Of a stretch of 64,000 nucleotides of DNA, positions 34,634 through 43,323 are shown in pieces (positions within the stretch are counted from its first letter, which is position 1; the number at the start of each line of letters is the position of its first letter). The stretch lies in the NCBI RefSeq assembly GCF_042738955.1, contig NZ_JBHYHC010000050.1, positions 1 to 64,000 of the forward strand, in the 5' to 3' direction. This DNA comes from Umezawaea sp042738955. GTDB taxonomy: Bacteria; Actinomycetota; Actinomycetes; Mycobacteriales; Pseudonocardiaceae. The notes beneath the pieces were generated by a model that had not been told where the DNA came from, searched no databases, and saw only the letters and a program-made list of their open reading frames with translations. Position numbers and translations under genes: made by a program.

Positions 34634-35914
34634 ATGGCTGTTCGACCCAGACGGACGTTGCTCGCGGCGGTTGTCGCCGGAGCGCTCGCGGCCACCGCCG
34701 CGTGCGGTGGCGGCGGGGACTCCGCGTCCGGGCAGACGACGCTGATCGTCAAGACCTTCAGCCAGTTCGGCTACGAGGAGCTGTACAAGGAGTACGAGGC
34801 GTCCCACCCCGGCATCAAGATCAAGGAGGAGAACATCGGGAAGCTGGGCGACTACACGCCCAAGCTCCAGCAGTGGATGGCCGCCGGGAAGGGCGCGGGC
34901 GACGTGGTCGCGCTGGAGGAGGGGATCCTCTCCCAGTTCATGGCCAAGCCGGACCAGTTCGTGAACCTGCTGGAGCACGGCGCGGACGCCGTGCGGCCGA
35001 ACTTCCTGGAGTGGAAGTGGAAGCAGGCCTCGACGGCCGACGGCTCGAAGGTCATCGGGCTCGGCACGGACGTCGGCGCGCAGGGCATGTGCTACCGCAC
35101 CGACCTGTTCGCCGCGGCCGGACTGCCCACCGACCGCGAGCAGGTCGGCGCGCTGTGGCCGACGTGGGACGACTACCTCGCCACCGGCAAGCGGTTCGCG
35201 CAGGCGGGCACGGACGCCAAGTTCTTCGACTCGTCGGGCAGCCTGTACCAGAACATCCTGATGCAGCAGGGCGACCACACGTACTACGACACGGCGAACA
35301 AGCTCGTCATCGACACCAACCCCGGCGTGCGCAAGGCGTGGGACCAGACCATCGCCCTGGTGAACGCGGGGCTGTCCGCCTCGATCGAGCAGTGGAGCCC
35401 GCAGTGGAACGCCGGGTTCAAGAACGGCGCGTTCGCCACGATCCCCTGCCCCTCCTGGATGCTCGGCACGATCGAGAAGCAGGCCGGGCCGGAGAACAAG
35501 GGGAAGTGGGACGTCGCCAGGGTTCCCGGCAACGGCGCCGTGCGCGGCGGCTCGTTCCTCGCGGTGCCGACGCAGAGCACCCACCAGAAGGAGGCCGCCG
35601 AGCTGGCGACGTTCCTGACCAGCCCCAAGGGGCAGACGGCGGCGTTCAAGTCGAAGAACAACTTCCCGTCCTCGCCCCAGGCGATCGACGACCCCGCGGT
35701 GCGGGAGTTCACCAACCCGTACTTCAACGGCGCGCCCGTCGGGAAGATCTTCGGCGACAGCGTGAAGGCGCTCAAGCCGGTGTACCTGGGCCCGGACAAC
35801 AACCCGATCGGCGACCGCGTCGGGCAGGCGCTGACCGCCGTCGAGCAGGGCAAGCTCACGCCGGACGACGCGTGGGCCAAGGCCGTCGACGACGCCAAGC
35901 GCCTGGTGAAGTGA
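34634..35914 (+). CDS. cebE: Cello-oligosaccharide ABC transporter, lipoprotein binding subunit
   Basis: A 426-residue lipoprotein. RRTLLAAVVAGALAATAAC gives a lipid-modified Cys at 27 (lipobox ATAAC). The mature protein is a family 1 extracellular sugar-binding protein: TLIVKTFSQFGYEELYKEYE, GDVVALEEGILSQFMAKPDQ, GTDVGAQGMCYRTDLFAAAG, LMQQGDHTYYDTANK and WSPQWNAGFKNGAFATIPCP. The sequence style and the order cebE-cebF-cebG-bglC-cebR equal the Streptomyces cellobiose/cellotriose uptake locus. It captures cello-oligosaccharides released by the neighbouring cellulases. Start ATG 34634 with GGAGG 6 nt upstream. Confidence 0.88.
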   Translation: MAVRPRRTLLAAVVAGALAATAACGGGGDSASGQTTLIVKTFSQFGYEELYKEYEASHPGIKIKEENIGKLGDYTPKLQQWMAAGKGAGDVVALEEGILSQFMAKPDQFVNLLEHGADAVRPNFLEWKWKQASTADGSKVIGLGTDVGAQGMCYRTDLFAAAGLPTDREQVGALWPTWDDYLATGKRFAQAGTDAKFFDSSGSLYQNILMQQGDHTYYDTANKLVIDTNPGVRKAWDQTIALVNAGLSASIEQWSPQWNAGFKNGAFATIPCPSWMLGTIEKQAGPENKGKWDVARVPGNGAVRGGSFLAVPTQSTHQKEAAELATFLTSPKGQTAAFKSKNNFPSSPQAIDDPAVREFTNPYFNGAPVGKIFGDSVKALKPVYLGPDNNPIGDRVGQALTAVEQGKLTPDDAWAKAVDDAKRLVK

Positions 35915-35981
35915 CGCCGGGGCGCGATGGCGCCCCGCCGTCGCGCCCCCTCGTCCCCGTTGCACAGAAGGACAGACCTTG

Positions 35982-36932
35982 GTGACCGACCTGCGGCCGC
36001 GACCGGCCGAAACCAGAGTTCCACCCGCCCCGCTCCCGCGGCGGAGCTTCCTCTCCCACGTCGACGCGAAGTGGTCGCCGTACCTCTTCGTCGCGCCGTT
36101 CTTCGTGATCTTCGCGATCTTCGGCCTGTTCCCGTTGGCCTACACCGGATGGGTGTCCCTGCACGACTGGGACATCAGCGGCGCGGGCGCGTTCGTCGGG
36201 CTGGACAACTACACGACCCTGTTCGGCGACCCGGACTTCTGGAACGCGGTCGGCAACACCCTCGGGATGCTCGTGCTCGCCACCGTGCCGCAACTGGCGC
36301 TGGCGCTGGTCCTGGCGAGCCTGCTCAACCAGAAGCTGCGCGGCCTGACGTTCCTGCGGATGGGCGTGCTGCTGCCGATCGTCACGTCGGTGGCGGCCGT
36401 GGGCATCGTGTTCAGCCAGATCTTCGACCGCGACGCGGGCATGGTGAACGGGCTCCTCGGGCTGTTCGACGTGGCCCCGATCGACTGGCGCGCCGACAAG
36501 TGGTCGTCGTGGACCGCCATCGCGACCATGGTCAACTGGCGGTGGACCGGGTACAACGCGCTGATCTACCTGGCCGCGATGCAGTCGATCCCGCGCGAGC
36601 TGTACGAGGCCGCGACGGTCGACGGGGCCTCCAAGATCCGGCAGTTCCGCAGCATCACCGTGCCGATGATCCGGCCCGCGGTCCTCTTCACGGTGATCGT
36701 GTCCACGATCGCGGGCATGCAGCTGTTCACCGAGCCGCTGATCTTCGGCCAGGGCAGCTTCGCCATCTCCGGCGGCAGCCTGCGGCAGTTCCAGACGCTG
36801 TCGATGTACATGTTCGAGAAGGCGTTCCGCGACTTCGACTACGGGTACGGCTCCGCCGTGGCGTGGATGATCTTCCTGCTGATCACGCTGCTCGGGGTCG
36901 TCAACTTCCTCGTCACGCGAAAGGGGCGGTGA
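35982..36932 (+). CDS. cebF: Cello-oligosaccharide ABC transporter permease
   Basis: A 316-residue inner-membrane permease of the MalF type. GTG 35982 or the TTG just before it starts the gene; AAGGA lies 6-9 nt upstream. Six hydrophobic helices, beginning with SPYLFVAPFFVIFAIFGLFP. The cytoplasmic coupling loop ELYEAATVDGASKIRQFRSI, then TVPMIRP, is the EAA motif that contacts the ATPase (an MsiK-like ATPase not in this window). Overlaps cebG by GTGA. Confidence 0.9.
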   Translation: MTDLRPRPAETRVPPAPLPRRSFLSHVDAKWSPYLFVAPFFVIFAIFGLFPLAYTGWVSLHDWDISGAGAFVGLDNYTTLFGDPDFWNAVGNTLGMLVLATVPQLALALVLASLLNQKLRGLTFLRMGVLLPIVTSVAAVGIVFSQIFDRDAGMVNGLLGLFDVAPIDWRADKWSSWTAIATMVNWRWTGYNALIYLAAMQSIPRELYEAATVDGASKIRQFRSITVPMIRPAVLFTVIVSTIAGMQLFTEPLIFGQGSFAISGGSLRQFQTLSMYMFEKAFRDFDYGYGSAVAWMIFLLITLLGVVNFLVTRKGR

Positions 36933-37756
36933 GCGTGCGCAAGTCCCAACCGCTGGTGTACCTCACGCTGCTCGTGGCGATCGGGCTGTCGGCGTTCCCG
37001 CTGTACTGGCTGTTCGTCGTGGCCACGCGGTCCAACGACATCGTCGGCGACTGGCCGCCGCCGCTGCTGCCCGGCGGCAACCTCGGCGACAACGTGTCGC
37101 GCCTGTTCGCCGCCGAGGACGCGCACTTCCTGCTGGGCATGGCGAACTCGGCGTTCGCGTCGGTCACCGTGACCGTGGCGGTGGTGTTCTTCAGCTCACT
37201 GGCCGGTTTCGCGTTCGCCAAGCTCAAGTTCCGGGGCCGCAACGGCCTGCTGCTGGTCATCCTGGCCACGATGATGATCCCCGTGCAGATGGGGATCATC
37301 CCGCTGTACATGATCATGGTGGAACTGGGCTGGCAGAACCGGATGCAGGCGGTCATCGTGCCCGCGCTGGTGTCGGCGTTCGGCGTGTTCCTGATGCGCC
37401 AGTACGCGGAGCGGGCCGTGCCGGACGAGCTGATCGAGGCCGCGAAGGTCGACGGCTGCTCGACGTTCCGGATCTTCTGGACCATCGTGCTGCCCGCGCT
37501 GCGGCCCGGCGCGGCGGTGCTCGGCCTGTTCACGTTCATGGGTACCTGGAACGAGTTCCTGTGGCCGCTGGCCGTGCTGGAGGCGGACAACCCGACGGTG
37601 CAGTTCTCGCTGAGCCAGCTCTCCACGACCTACTACACGGACTACACGCTGATGTTCGCCGGTGCGCTGGTCGCCACGGTGCCGCTGCTGCTCGTGTTCC
37701 TCGCCTTCGGCAGGCAGATCATCGGCGGGATCATGGAAGGGGCGGTCAAGGCGTGA
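36929..37756 (+). CDS. cebG: Cello-oligosaccharide ABC transporter permease
   Basis: A 275-residue MalG-type permease with six helices (PLVYLTLLVAIGLSAFPLYW, TVTVAVVFFSSLAGFAFAKL, VILATMMIPVQMGIIPLYMI) and the EAA loop LIEAAKVDGCSTFRIFWTIV followed by LPALRPG. GTG start overlaps the cebF stop and its own stop overlaps bglC: strict translational coupling through the operon. Confidence 0.9.
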   Translation: MSVRKSQPLVYLTLLVAIGLSAFPLYWLFVVATRSNDIVGDWPPPLLPGGNLGDNVSRLFAAEDAHFLLGMANSAFASVTVTVAVVFFSSLAGFAFAKLKFRGRNGLLLVILATMMIPVQMGIIPLYMIMVELGWQNRMQAVIVPALVSAFGVFLMRQYAERAVPDELIEAAKVDGCSTFRIFWTIVLPALRPGAAVLGLFTFMGTWNEFLWPLAVLEADNPTVQFSLSQLSTTYYTDYTLMFAGALVATVPLLLVFLAFGRQIIGGIMEGAVKA

Positions 37757-39105
37757 GGCCGGGATTCGTCTGGGGGGCGGCCACGTCGAGCTACCAGATC
37801 GAGGGCGCGGTGGCGGAGGACGGGCGCGGACCGTCCATCTGGGACACGTTCGCCGCCACGCCGGGCAAGGTGGACAACGGCGACACGGGCGAGGTCGCCG
37901 CCGACCACTACCACCGCTACCGCGAGGACGTGGCGCTGATGGCCGACCTCGGCCTCGGCGCGTACCGGTTCTCCGTCGCCTGGCCGCGGGTGCAGCCGCT
38001 CGGCTCCGGCGCGGTGGACCAGCGCGGCCTCGACTTCTACCGGCGGCTCGTGGACGCGCTGCTGGACAAGGGGATCGAGCCGTGGCCGACGCTCTACCAC
38101 TGGGACCTGCCGCAGCCGCTGGAGGACGCGGGCGGCTGGCCAGAACGGGACACCGCGCTGCGGTTCGCCGACTACGCGGCCGTGGTGCACGAGGCGCTGG
38201 CCGACCGGGTCACCCACTGGACCACGCTCAACGAGCCGTGGTGCTCGGCGTTCCTCGGCTACGCCACCGGGCGGCACGCCCCCGGCCGCCGCGAGCCCGC
38301 CGCGGCCGTGCGCGCCGCCCACCACCTGCTGCTGGGCCACGGCCTCGCCGTGCGGGCGATGGCGGGCGCACGGGTCGGCGTCACGCTCAACCTGACCACC
38401 GTGTCACCGCGTGGGCCCGCGGACGCGGACGCGGCCCGGCGGATCGACGGGATGCAGAACCGGATCTTCCTCGACCCGCTGCTGCGCGGCTCCTACCCCG
38501 CGGACGTGGTCGACGACCTGCGCGGGACCACCTCGTTCGACCACGTCCGGCCCGACGACCTGGCCACGATCTCCGCGCCGCTGGACTTCCTCGGCGTCAA
38601 CTACTACTCCCCCATGCTGGTCGCTCGCAGCGCCGTCCCCACCCCGTCGGCCTACGTCGGCTCCCCGCACGTCGAGATGGTCGACGGCGGGCGGGCCCGG
38701 ACGTCGATCGGCTGGGAGATCGACGCGGGCGGGCTGCGCGACCTGCTGCTGCGCCTGCGGGACGAGTACCCGGCGGTGCCGCTGCACATCACCGAGAACG
38801 GGGCCGCGTTCGACGACTCGCCGCACGACACGGCCAGGATCGCCTACCTCGCCGACCACCTGCGCGCGTGCGCCGAGGCGATCGACCTCGGCGTGCCGCT
38901 GCGGGGCTACTTCGCCTGGTCGCTGCTGGACAACTTCGAGTGGTCCTACGGCTACGCCCAGCGGTTCGGGCTCGTGCACGTGGACTACGCGACGCAGCGC
39001 CGCACTCTCAAGGACAGCGCCCGCTGGTACGCCGACGTCATCGCGCGGGGCGGGGAGCTTGGTAGTCTCCAGCGGGTAGACGACCACACGTGGGAGCGGT
39101 CCTGA
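37753..39105 (+). CDS. bglC: GH1 beta-glucosidase
   Basis: A 450-residue cytoplasmic enzyme without a signal peptide. N-terminal signature FVWGAATSSYQIEGAVAEDG; acid/base Glu161 in TLNEPW; nucleophile Glu348 in HITENGAAFDD; aglycone-site WSLLDNFEWSYGYAQRFGLV. All family GH1 essentials are present. It hydrolyses imported cellobiose and longer cello-oligosaccharides to glucose with retention of configuration. GTG 37753 overlaps the cebG stop. Confidence 0.93.
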   Translation: MRPGFVWGAATSSYQIEGAVAEDGRGPSIWDTFAATPGKVDNGDTGEVAADHYHRYREDVALMADLGLGAYRFSVAWPRVQPLGSGAVDQRGLDFYRRLVDALLDKGIEPWPTLYHWDLPQPLEDAGGWPERDTALRFADYAAVVHEALADRVTHWTTLNEPWCSAFLGYATGRHAPGRREPAAAVRAAHHLLLGHGLAVRAMAGARVGVTLNLTTVSPRGPADADAARRIDGMQNRIFLDPLLRGSYPADVVDDLRGTTSFDHVRPDDLATISAPLDFLGVNYYSPMLVARSAVPTPSAYVGSPHVEMVDGGRARTSIGWEIDAGGLRDLLLRLRDEYPAVPLHITENGAAFDDSPHDTARIAYLADHLRACAEAIDLGVPLRGYFAWSLLDNFEWSYGYAQRFGLVHVDYATQRRTLKDSARWYADVIARGGELGSLQRVDDHTWERS

Positions 39106-39107
39106 CC

Positions 39108-40109
39108 ATGACCAACCGGCCGCCGACGCTCGACGAAGTGGCGCAGCGCGCGGGCGTGTCCACGGGGACCGCCTCGCGCGTCATCAACAACGCCCAGCAC
39201 GTGAGCAACAAGGCCCGGCAGGCGGTGGAACGCGCCGTCGAGGAACTCGGGTACGTGCCGAACGTGGCCGGGCGGTCGCTGGCCAGCCAGCGGCGGGGCG
39301 CGGTCGTGCTGGCGATCTCCAGCGACGACCCGGCGCTGTTCGCGAACCTGTTCTTCGCCGAGGTCATCACCGGCGTCAACGCGGTCATCGAGGAGACGGA
39401 CCTCCAGCTCATGCTGGTGCTGGCAGCCTCCGAACGCGGGCGCGACCGGCTCGCCCGGCTCCTCCAGTCGCGCAGCGCGGACGGCGTGATGCTGCTGGCG
39501 CTGCGGGAGAACGACCCGCTGTCCAAGCTCGCGGACGACAGCGGCGTGCCCGTGGTGCACGGCGGGCGCTCGCTCGACCGGACGCCGCAGTGGTACGTGG
39601 ACGCGGACAACCGGGGCGGCGCGCGGCAGGCCGTGGAGCACCTGATCGGCATCGGCCGTCAGCGGATCGCCACCATCACCGGCCAGCTCGACCTGCACGT
39701 GGGCGTGAACCGGTACCTCGGCTACCGCGAGGCGCTGGCGTTGGCCGGGCTGAGCGACGAGCGGGTGGCGAACGGCGACTTCGGCGAGGCCAGCGGCGTG
39801 GCGGGGATGACCCGGTTGCTGGACGAGCACCCGGACCTGGACGCCGTGTTCGTGGCGTCCGACGCGATGGCCGCCGGGGCGTTGACCGTGCTGCGCGAGC
39901 GCGGGAAGTCCGTGCCGGAGGACATCGCGGTGGTGGGGTTCAACGACGTCGTGACGGCCCAGCACACCCAGCCGCGCCTCACGACGGTGCACCAGCCGAT
40001 AGAGGCGCTGGGGCGGGAGATGACCCGGATGCTGGTGCGGCTGATCAACGGCGAGCGGCCGACGCCGCTGATCCTGCCGACGGAGCTGGTCATCCGCGAC
40101 TCCGCCTGA
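39108..40109 (+). CDS. cebR: LacI-family repressor, CebR-like
   Basis: A 333-residue regulator, 2 bp after bglC, so it is produced with the genes it should control. The HTH is TLDEVAQRAGVSTGTASRVI with the hinge helix VPNVAGRSLAS. The sensor domain shows VVLAISSDDPALFANLFFAE, DGVMLLALRENDPL, VDADNRGGARQAVEHLIGIG and VVGFNDVVTAQHTQPRLTTV. The recognition helix (STGTASR) differs from the GRGTVSR-type helix I recall for Streptomyces CebR, consistent with a different operator here. The 3' end overlaps the convergent DUF2264 gene by 20 bp. Confidence 0.85.
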   Translation: MTNRPPTLDEVAQRAGVSTGTASRVINNAQHVSNKARQAVERAVEELGYVPNVAGRSLASQRRGAVVLAISSDDPALFANLFFAEVITGVNAVIEETDLQLMLVLAASERGRDRLARLLQSRSADGVMLLALRENDPLSKLADDSGVPVVHGGRSLDRTPQWYVDADNRGGARQAVEHLIGIGRQRIATITGQLDLHVGVNRYLGYREALALAGLSDERVANGDFGEASGVAGMTRLLDEHPDLDAVFVASDAMAAGALTVLRERGKSVPEDIAVVGFNDVVTAQHTQPRLTTVHQPIEALGREMTRMLVRLINGERPTPLILPTELVIRDSA

Positions 40110-41880
40110 CGGTCAGCGGCTCGAAGTCCACGGTCGTCCGCGACCCGTCCGGCCAGTCGACCTCGATCGTCGTGCCGGTGACGCGGGCGGTGGGGCGGTA
40201 GGTGGTCGGCGTGAGCGAGGCGAACGCGGCGTGGAGCGCCGTGCCGTGGGCCGGGCCGGTCAGCCTGCGGACGCGGGCGTGGTCGGTGAACGCGGTGGCG
40301 GTCGGGATCTCGTCCTGGCCGGCCCAGCCGTGCAGCGGGTGCAGGGTGGAATCGGGCGCGGCCCAGCCCGTTTGCTCGACGACGGCGTCGGGTGGGGCCC
40401 CGATCACGCGGTGCGCGCGGAGTTCGTGCGGGCCGACGGCCACGGTGACGCTCTCCACCCGCAGGCCCGGCACCAGCGGTGGGCCGGGCGTGAACGCCGG
40501 GAGGTGGCTCGACGCGGCCCAGCCCCAGCCGTCGCCGTGGCCCGCGCCGAGGGGGTGGACGCGGCGGCGGACGCTGCGGACACCGTCCACCACGACGGCG
40601 AAGTGGTTGTCCGCCACCGTGAAGCTCGGTCCGGTGCTCGTGGAGTAAGCCTGCCTGCCGTAGTGGGGGTCGTCGTCGGCCGCCGACTCGCCCTCGTGCG
40701 AGCGGACGTGGTCGCTGCCGTGGTTGTGCAGGCGGACGACGCCGTGCGCCGACTGGACCAGGAAACCGGTCTTCGGCAGGGAGAACACCGCGTCGCCGGG
40801 GGTGTCCCCCTCGATATCGGTCCACAGTGGATGGTCGGCGGGCGCGAGCAGGCCGACGAACGCCTTGGAGGCCCAGTACGGCGAGGCGGGGCCGGAGTAG
40901 AACTGGAGCGTCGGCTCGTGCGGGCCGTGCCAGCCGAGGGTGAGCAGGCCGTTCGCGTCGACCGCGCCGCGGTCCAGGAAGTAGCGCAGCGACCCGCTGA
41001 GCAGGCGGCGGGACACGCCGGGCGCGAGCGGGGTGTGGCCGGTGACCGCGCCCAGCGCGACGGCGGAGGCCGCGGCGAAGCGGTACGTCAGCGACCGGCC
41101 GAAGTGCAGCGGGGCCCCGTCGTCGCCGAACAGCCGGGAGAAGGTCTCCAGGTGCTCGCGCAGGCGGTCGTCGTGCTGGGTGCTCGTTCGGGAGAGGTGG
41201 TTGTCCAGCACCGGGTACAGGTGCAGGGCCCAGCCGTTGTAGTGGTCGAAGGCGCGGCCGTCGCCGTCGCTGTACCAGCCCTGGCCTCGGTACCAGACCT
41301 CCAGCAGGTCCAGGGCCCGCGTCCGGGCGCGGGCCGTCTCGGCGTCGCCGCGGCCGACGGACTCCAGGAAACCCGCCACGGTGAACGGGAACAGGTACCA
41401 GTTGTTCGGCGCGGGGACGTGCCGCAGCGCGCCGCGCAGCCACTCCTCCACGCGGTCCTGCTCGCCGCCGTCGAGCCGGTCCCACAGCCAGGGCCGGGTG
41501 AGGCGCAGGCCGAGCGCGATCGACGCCGACTCCACCATCGGCTGGCCGCGGTCGTGGTAGTCCAGGATGGGCGGCCACTCCTCGGGCCCTTCCTTGGTGC
41601 CCGCCACGAGGCCTTCCGCGTAGCGGCCCAGCCAGTCGCGCGGGTCGCCGCCGCCCGCGACCCGGAACGCCGCGGCCAGGAACGTGCGGGCGTACCCCTC
41701 CAGACCGTCCGACACCGCCCCGTTGGCCGACGGCCGTCCCGGCAGGTCGAGCCTCGCGCCGTGCGGGCTCGCCCAGCGCCACGCGGCGTTCAGCAGTCTG
41801 TCGGCGACGGCTTCCCAGTGCGCGCGGGTGTACCCCGTGTGCGGGCTCAGCGCCCGGTCCTCGGGCGGCAGGGCGATCAC
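40090..41880 (-). CDS. DUF2264-family protein
   Basis: A 596-residue cytoplasmic protein from GTG 41880, which overlaps the upstream stop (GTGA). The first 350 residues match DUF2264: GLEGYARTFLAAAFRVAGGG, PPILDYHDRGQPMVESASIA, NNWYLFPFTVAGFLESVGRG, FDHYNGWALHLYPVLDNHLS and RFGRSLTYRFAAAS-like helices, an alpha/alpha toroid resembling heparinase- or rhamnogalacturonase-type enzymes. The C-terminal part is beta-rich (LGWHGPHEPTLQFYSGPASP, HNHGSDHVRS). Presumably acts on an oligosaccharide or uronic-acid product, but no activity is established. Paired with a 2-hydroxyacid dehydrogenase. Confidence 0.85.
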   Translation of the reverse strand: MIALPPEDRALSPHTGYTRAHWEAVADRLLNAAWRWASPHGARLDLPGRPSANGAVSDGLEGYARTFLAAAFRVAGGGDPRDWLGRYAEGLVAGTKEGPEEWPPILDYHDRGQPMVESASIALGLRLTRPWLWDRLDGGEQDRVEEWLRGALRHVPAPNNWYLFPFTVAGFLESVGRGDAETARARTRALDLLEVWYRGQGWYSDGDGRAFDHYNGWALHLYPVLDNHLSRTSTQHDDRLREHLETFSRLFGDDGAPLHFGRSLTYRFAAASAVALGAVTGHTPLAPGVSRRLLSGSLRYFLDRGAVDANGLLTLGWHGPHEPTLQFYSGPASPYWASKAFVGLLAPADHPLWTDIEGDTPGDAVFSLPKTGFLVQSAHGVVRLHNHGSDHVRSHEGESAADDDPHYGRQAYSTSTGPSFTVADNHFAVVVDGVRSVRRRVHPLGAGHGDGWGWAASSHLPAFTPGPPLVPGLRVESVTVAVGPHELRAHRVIGAPPDAVVEQTGWAAPDSTLHPLHGWAGQDEIPTATAFTDHARVRRLTGPAHGTALHAAFASLTPTTYRPTARVTGTTIEVDWPDGSRTTVDFEPLTVRRSRG

Positions 41881-42884
41881 GCGAGCTGCCCGAACAGCTC
41901 GCGGCGGACCGGGTGGGCGAAGCCCTCGCCCGCGGCCCAGCGCTCGACCTCGGCGACGGCGGCGTGCGCGAGGCGTCGCCACTCGTTGCCCTGCGAGCCC
42001 GCGACGTGCGGGGAGATGAGCACGTTGTCGCTGTCCCACAACGGGTGGTCGGGTGGGAGGACCTCGGGGTCGGTGACGTCGAGGACGGCCCGGATGCGGT
42101 TCTCCAGCAGCGCGTCGGTGAGGGCGGCCTGGTCGACCACCGCGCCGCGGGCGGTGTTGAGCAGCACGGCGTCCGGCGGCATGGCGTCGATCAGCTCGCG
42201 GCCGACGAGGCCGCGGGTGTCCGGCAGCAGGGGCGTGTGGACGCTCACGAGGTCGCTGCGGGCGAACAGGGCGGGCAGGTCGACCAGTTCGACGCCGAGC
42301 CCTTTCGCCTCTTCGGCGGTGACGTACGGGTCGTGCAGGAGGACGTGGAAGTCGAAGGGGCGCAACAGGTCCACGACCCGGCGGCCGATCGTGGACGCGG
42401 ACAGCAGGCCGATCGTGCGGCCGAAGTTGCCGATGGCCTTGGGGGTGTGCAGCCAGTCGTCCTCGCGGCGGGTGACGCGGTGCTCGCGGGACCGCTCCAG
42501 CACGCGCTTGCCGGTCAGCAGGATCATCGCGACCGCGTACTCCGCGACCGGGAGCGCGTTGGCCGCGGCGGCGGACGACACCACGACGCCGCGGTCCCAG
42601 CACTCGGGCGTCACGTGGCCGCGCACCGAACCACCGGTGTGCACGACCGCGCGCAGCCGGGGCGCGTCCGCCAGCACAGCCGAGGTCAACGCCGGACAGC
42701 CCCACCCCGTGACGAGGACCTCGACGTCGGCCAGCACGGCACGGGCGTGGTCGGTGGTGAAGTCGGTGAGCACTCGCGGTTCGAGGTCCGCGACTTCACC
42801 GAGCGCGGCGAGGGTGTCCGGGTCGAACACGGCGTCCGCCGAGTCCGTCCACATGGCGAGGGCCGCGCGGGGTCGACCGGGCAT
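41877..42884 (-). CDS. D-isomer 2-hydroxyacid dehydrogenase family protein with atypical NAD loop
   Basis: A 335-residue protein. The C-terminal catalytic lobe has VSVHTPLLPDTRGLVGRELI, AVLLNTARGAVVDQAALTDA with the catalytic Arg region, AVLDVTDPEVLPPDHPLW (Glu region) and ISPHVAGSQ with the catalytic His. The position of the glycine-rich GxGxxG loop instead reads IGLLSASTIGRRVVDLLRPF, a variation that I associate with this actinobacterial subgroup. Overlaps the DUF2264 gene by GTGA. Preceded by an operator-like 15-mer shared with the DeoR gene. Confidence 0.82.
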   Translation of the reverse strand: MPGRPRAALAMWTDSADAVFDPDTLAALGEVADLEPRVLTDFTTDHARAVLADVEVLVTGWGCPALTSAVLADAPRLRAVVHTGGSVRGHVTPECWDRGVVVSSAAAANALPVAEYAVAMILLTGKRVLERSREHRVTRREDDWLHTPKAIGNFGRTIGLLSASTIGRRVVDLLRPFDFHVLLHDPYVTAEEAKGLGVELVDLPALFARSDLVSVHTPLLPDTRGLVGRELIDAMPPDAVLLNTARGAVVDQAALTDALLENRIRAVLDVTDPEVLPPDHPLWDSDNVLISPHVAGSQGNEWRRLAHAAVAEVERWAAGEGFAHPVRRELFGQLA

Positions 42885-43115
42885 CGGTTGGCCTCCTGGG
42901 GCTCAGCGTTGGGACACCGAAATCCTGATCGCTTGAGCACAACAGGTCAATACTCCGATCAAAGGAAACTCAAACGGTCAAACGATCACAATTAACGATC
43001 ATGCCCCTTTCCGGTGACGACCAGCACCGCGGCGGCTTGCGGCAAGGTCCCGCCAGCCAGCACGAGGCAGAGGCCGCCCACCACAGCACCACAGCACCGG
43101 TCACTCGCACATGGT
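42885..43115. other. Promoter region of the dehydrogenase/DUF2264 operon
   Basis: No gene. It carries the shared 15-bp site at 42971-42985 and a pair of aacgatca direct repeats at 42981 and 42994, then sequence up to the tandem repeat array. Confidence 0.5.
42971..42985. promoter_or_regulatory. Shared 15-bp operator, copy before the dehydrogenase operon
   Basis: caaacggtcaaacga, 86 bp upstream of the dehydrogenase start. Its exact reverse complement is at 44371-44385 in front of the DeoR-type regulator. The two caaacg-like steps 8 bp apart suggest binding of a dimer to direct repeats. Confidence 0.7.
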
Positions 43116-43323
43116 CGAGCCGCGCCTCGTCAACACGGTCAGACGCTCTTCGTCGAGCCGCGCACCGTCAACACGGTCACACCCTCTTCATCGAGCCGCG
43201 CACCGTCGATGCGGTCACACGCTCATCGTCGAACCCTGCACCGTCGATGCGGTCACACGCTCACCATCGAACCCCGCACCGTCAACACGGTCACACGCTC
43301 ATCGTTGAGCCCCGCACCGTCAA
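43116..43323. repeat. 38-bp tandem repeat, about 5.5 units
   Basis: Units start at 43116, 43154, 43192, 43230, 43268 and a partial one at 43306. Consensus begins cgagccgcgcaccgtcaaca and continues cggtcacacgctcatcgt; units differ at 2-6 positions. The rightmost unit includes the last codons and stop of the DeoR-type gene on the minus strand (TVRGSTMSV), so the array grew from the 3' end of that gene. Each unit has a small accgt/acggt inverted repeat. The 38-bp period is not a multiple of 3, so it is non-coding. Confidence 0.9.

Noticed and set aside
40231..42936. A 901-codon plus-strand frame opposite DUF2264 and the dehydrogenase
   Set aside because: High-GC antisense frame lacking any recognisable motif; the minus-strand genes have family signatures and coupled starts.
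43116..43323. CRISPR array
   Set aside because: The units are tandem without spacers and derive from the adjacent gene end; no cas genes nearby.
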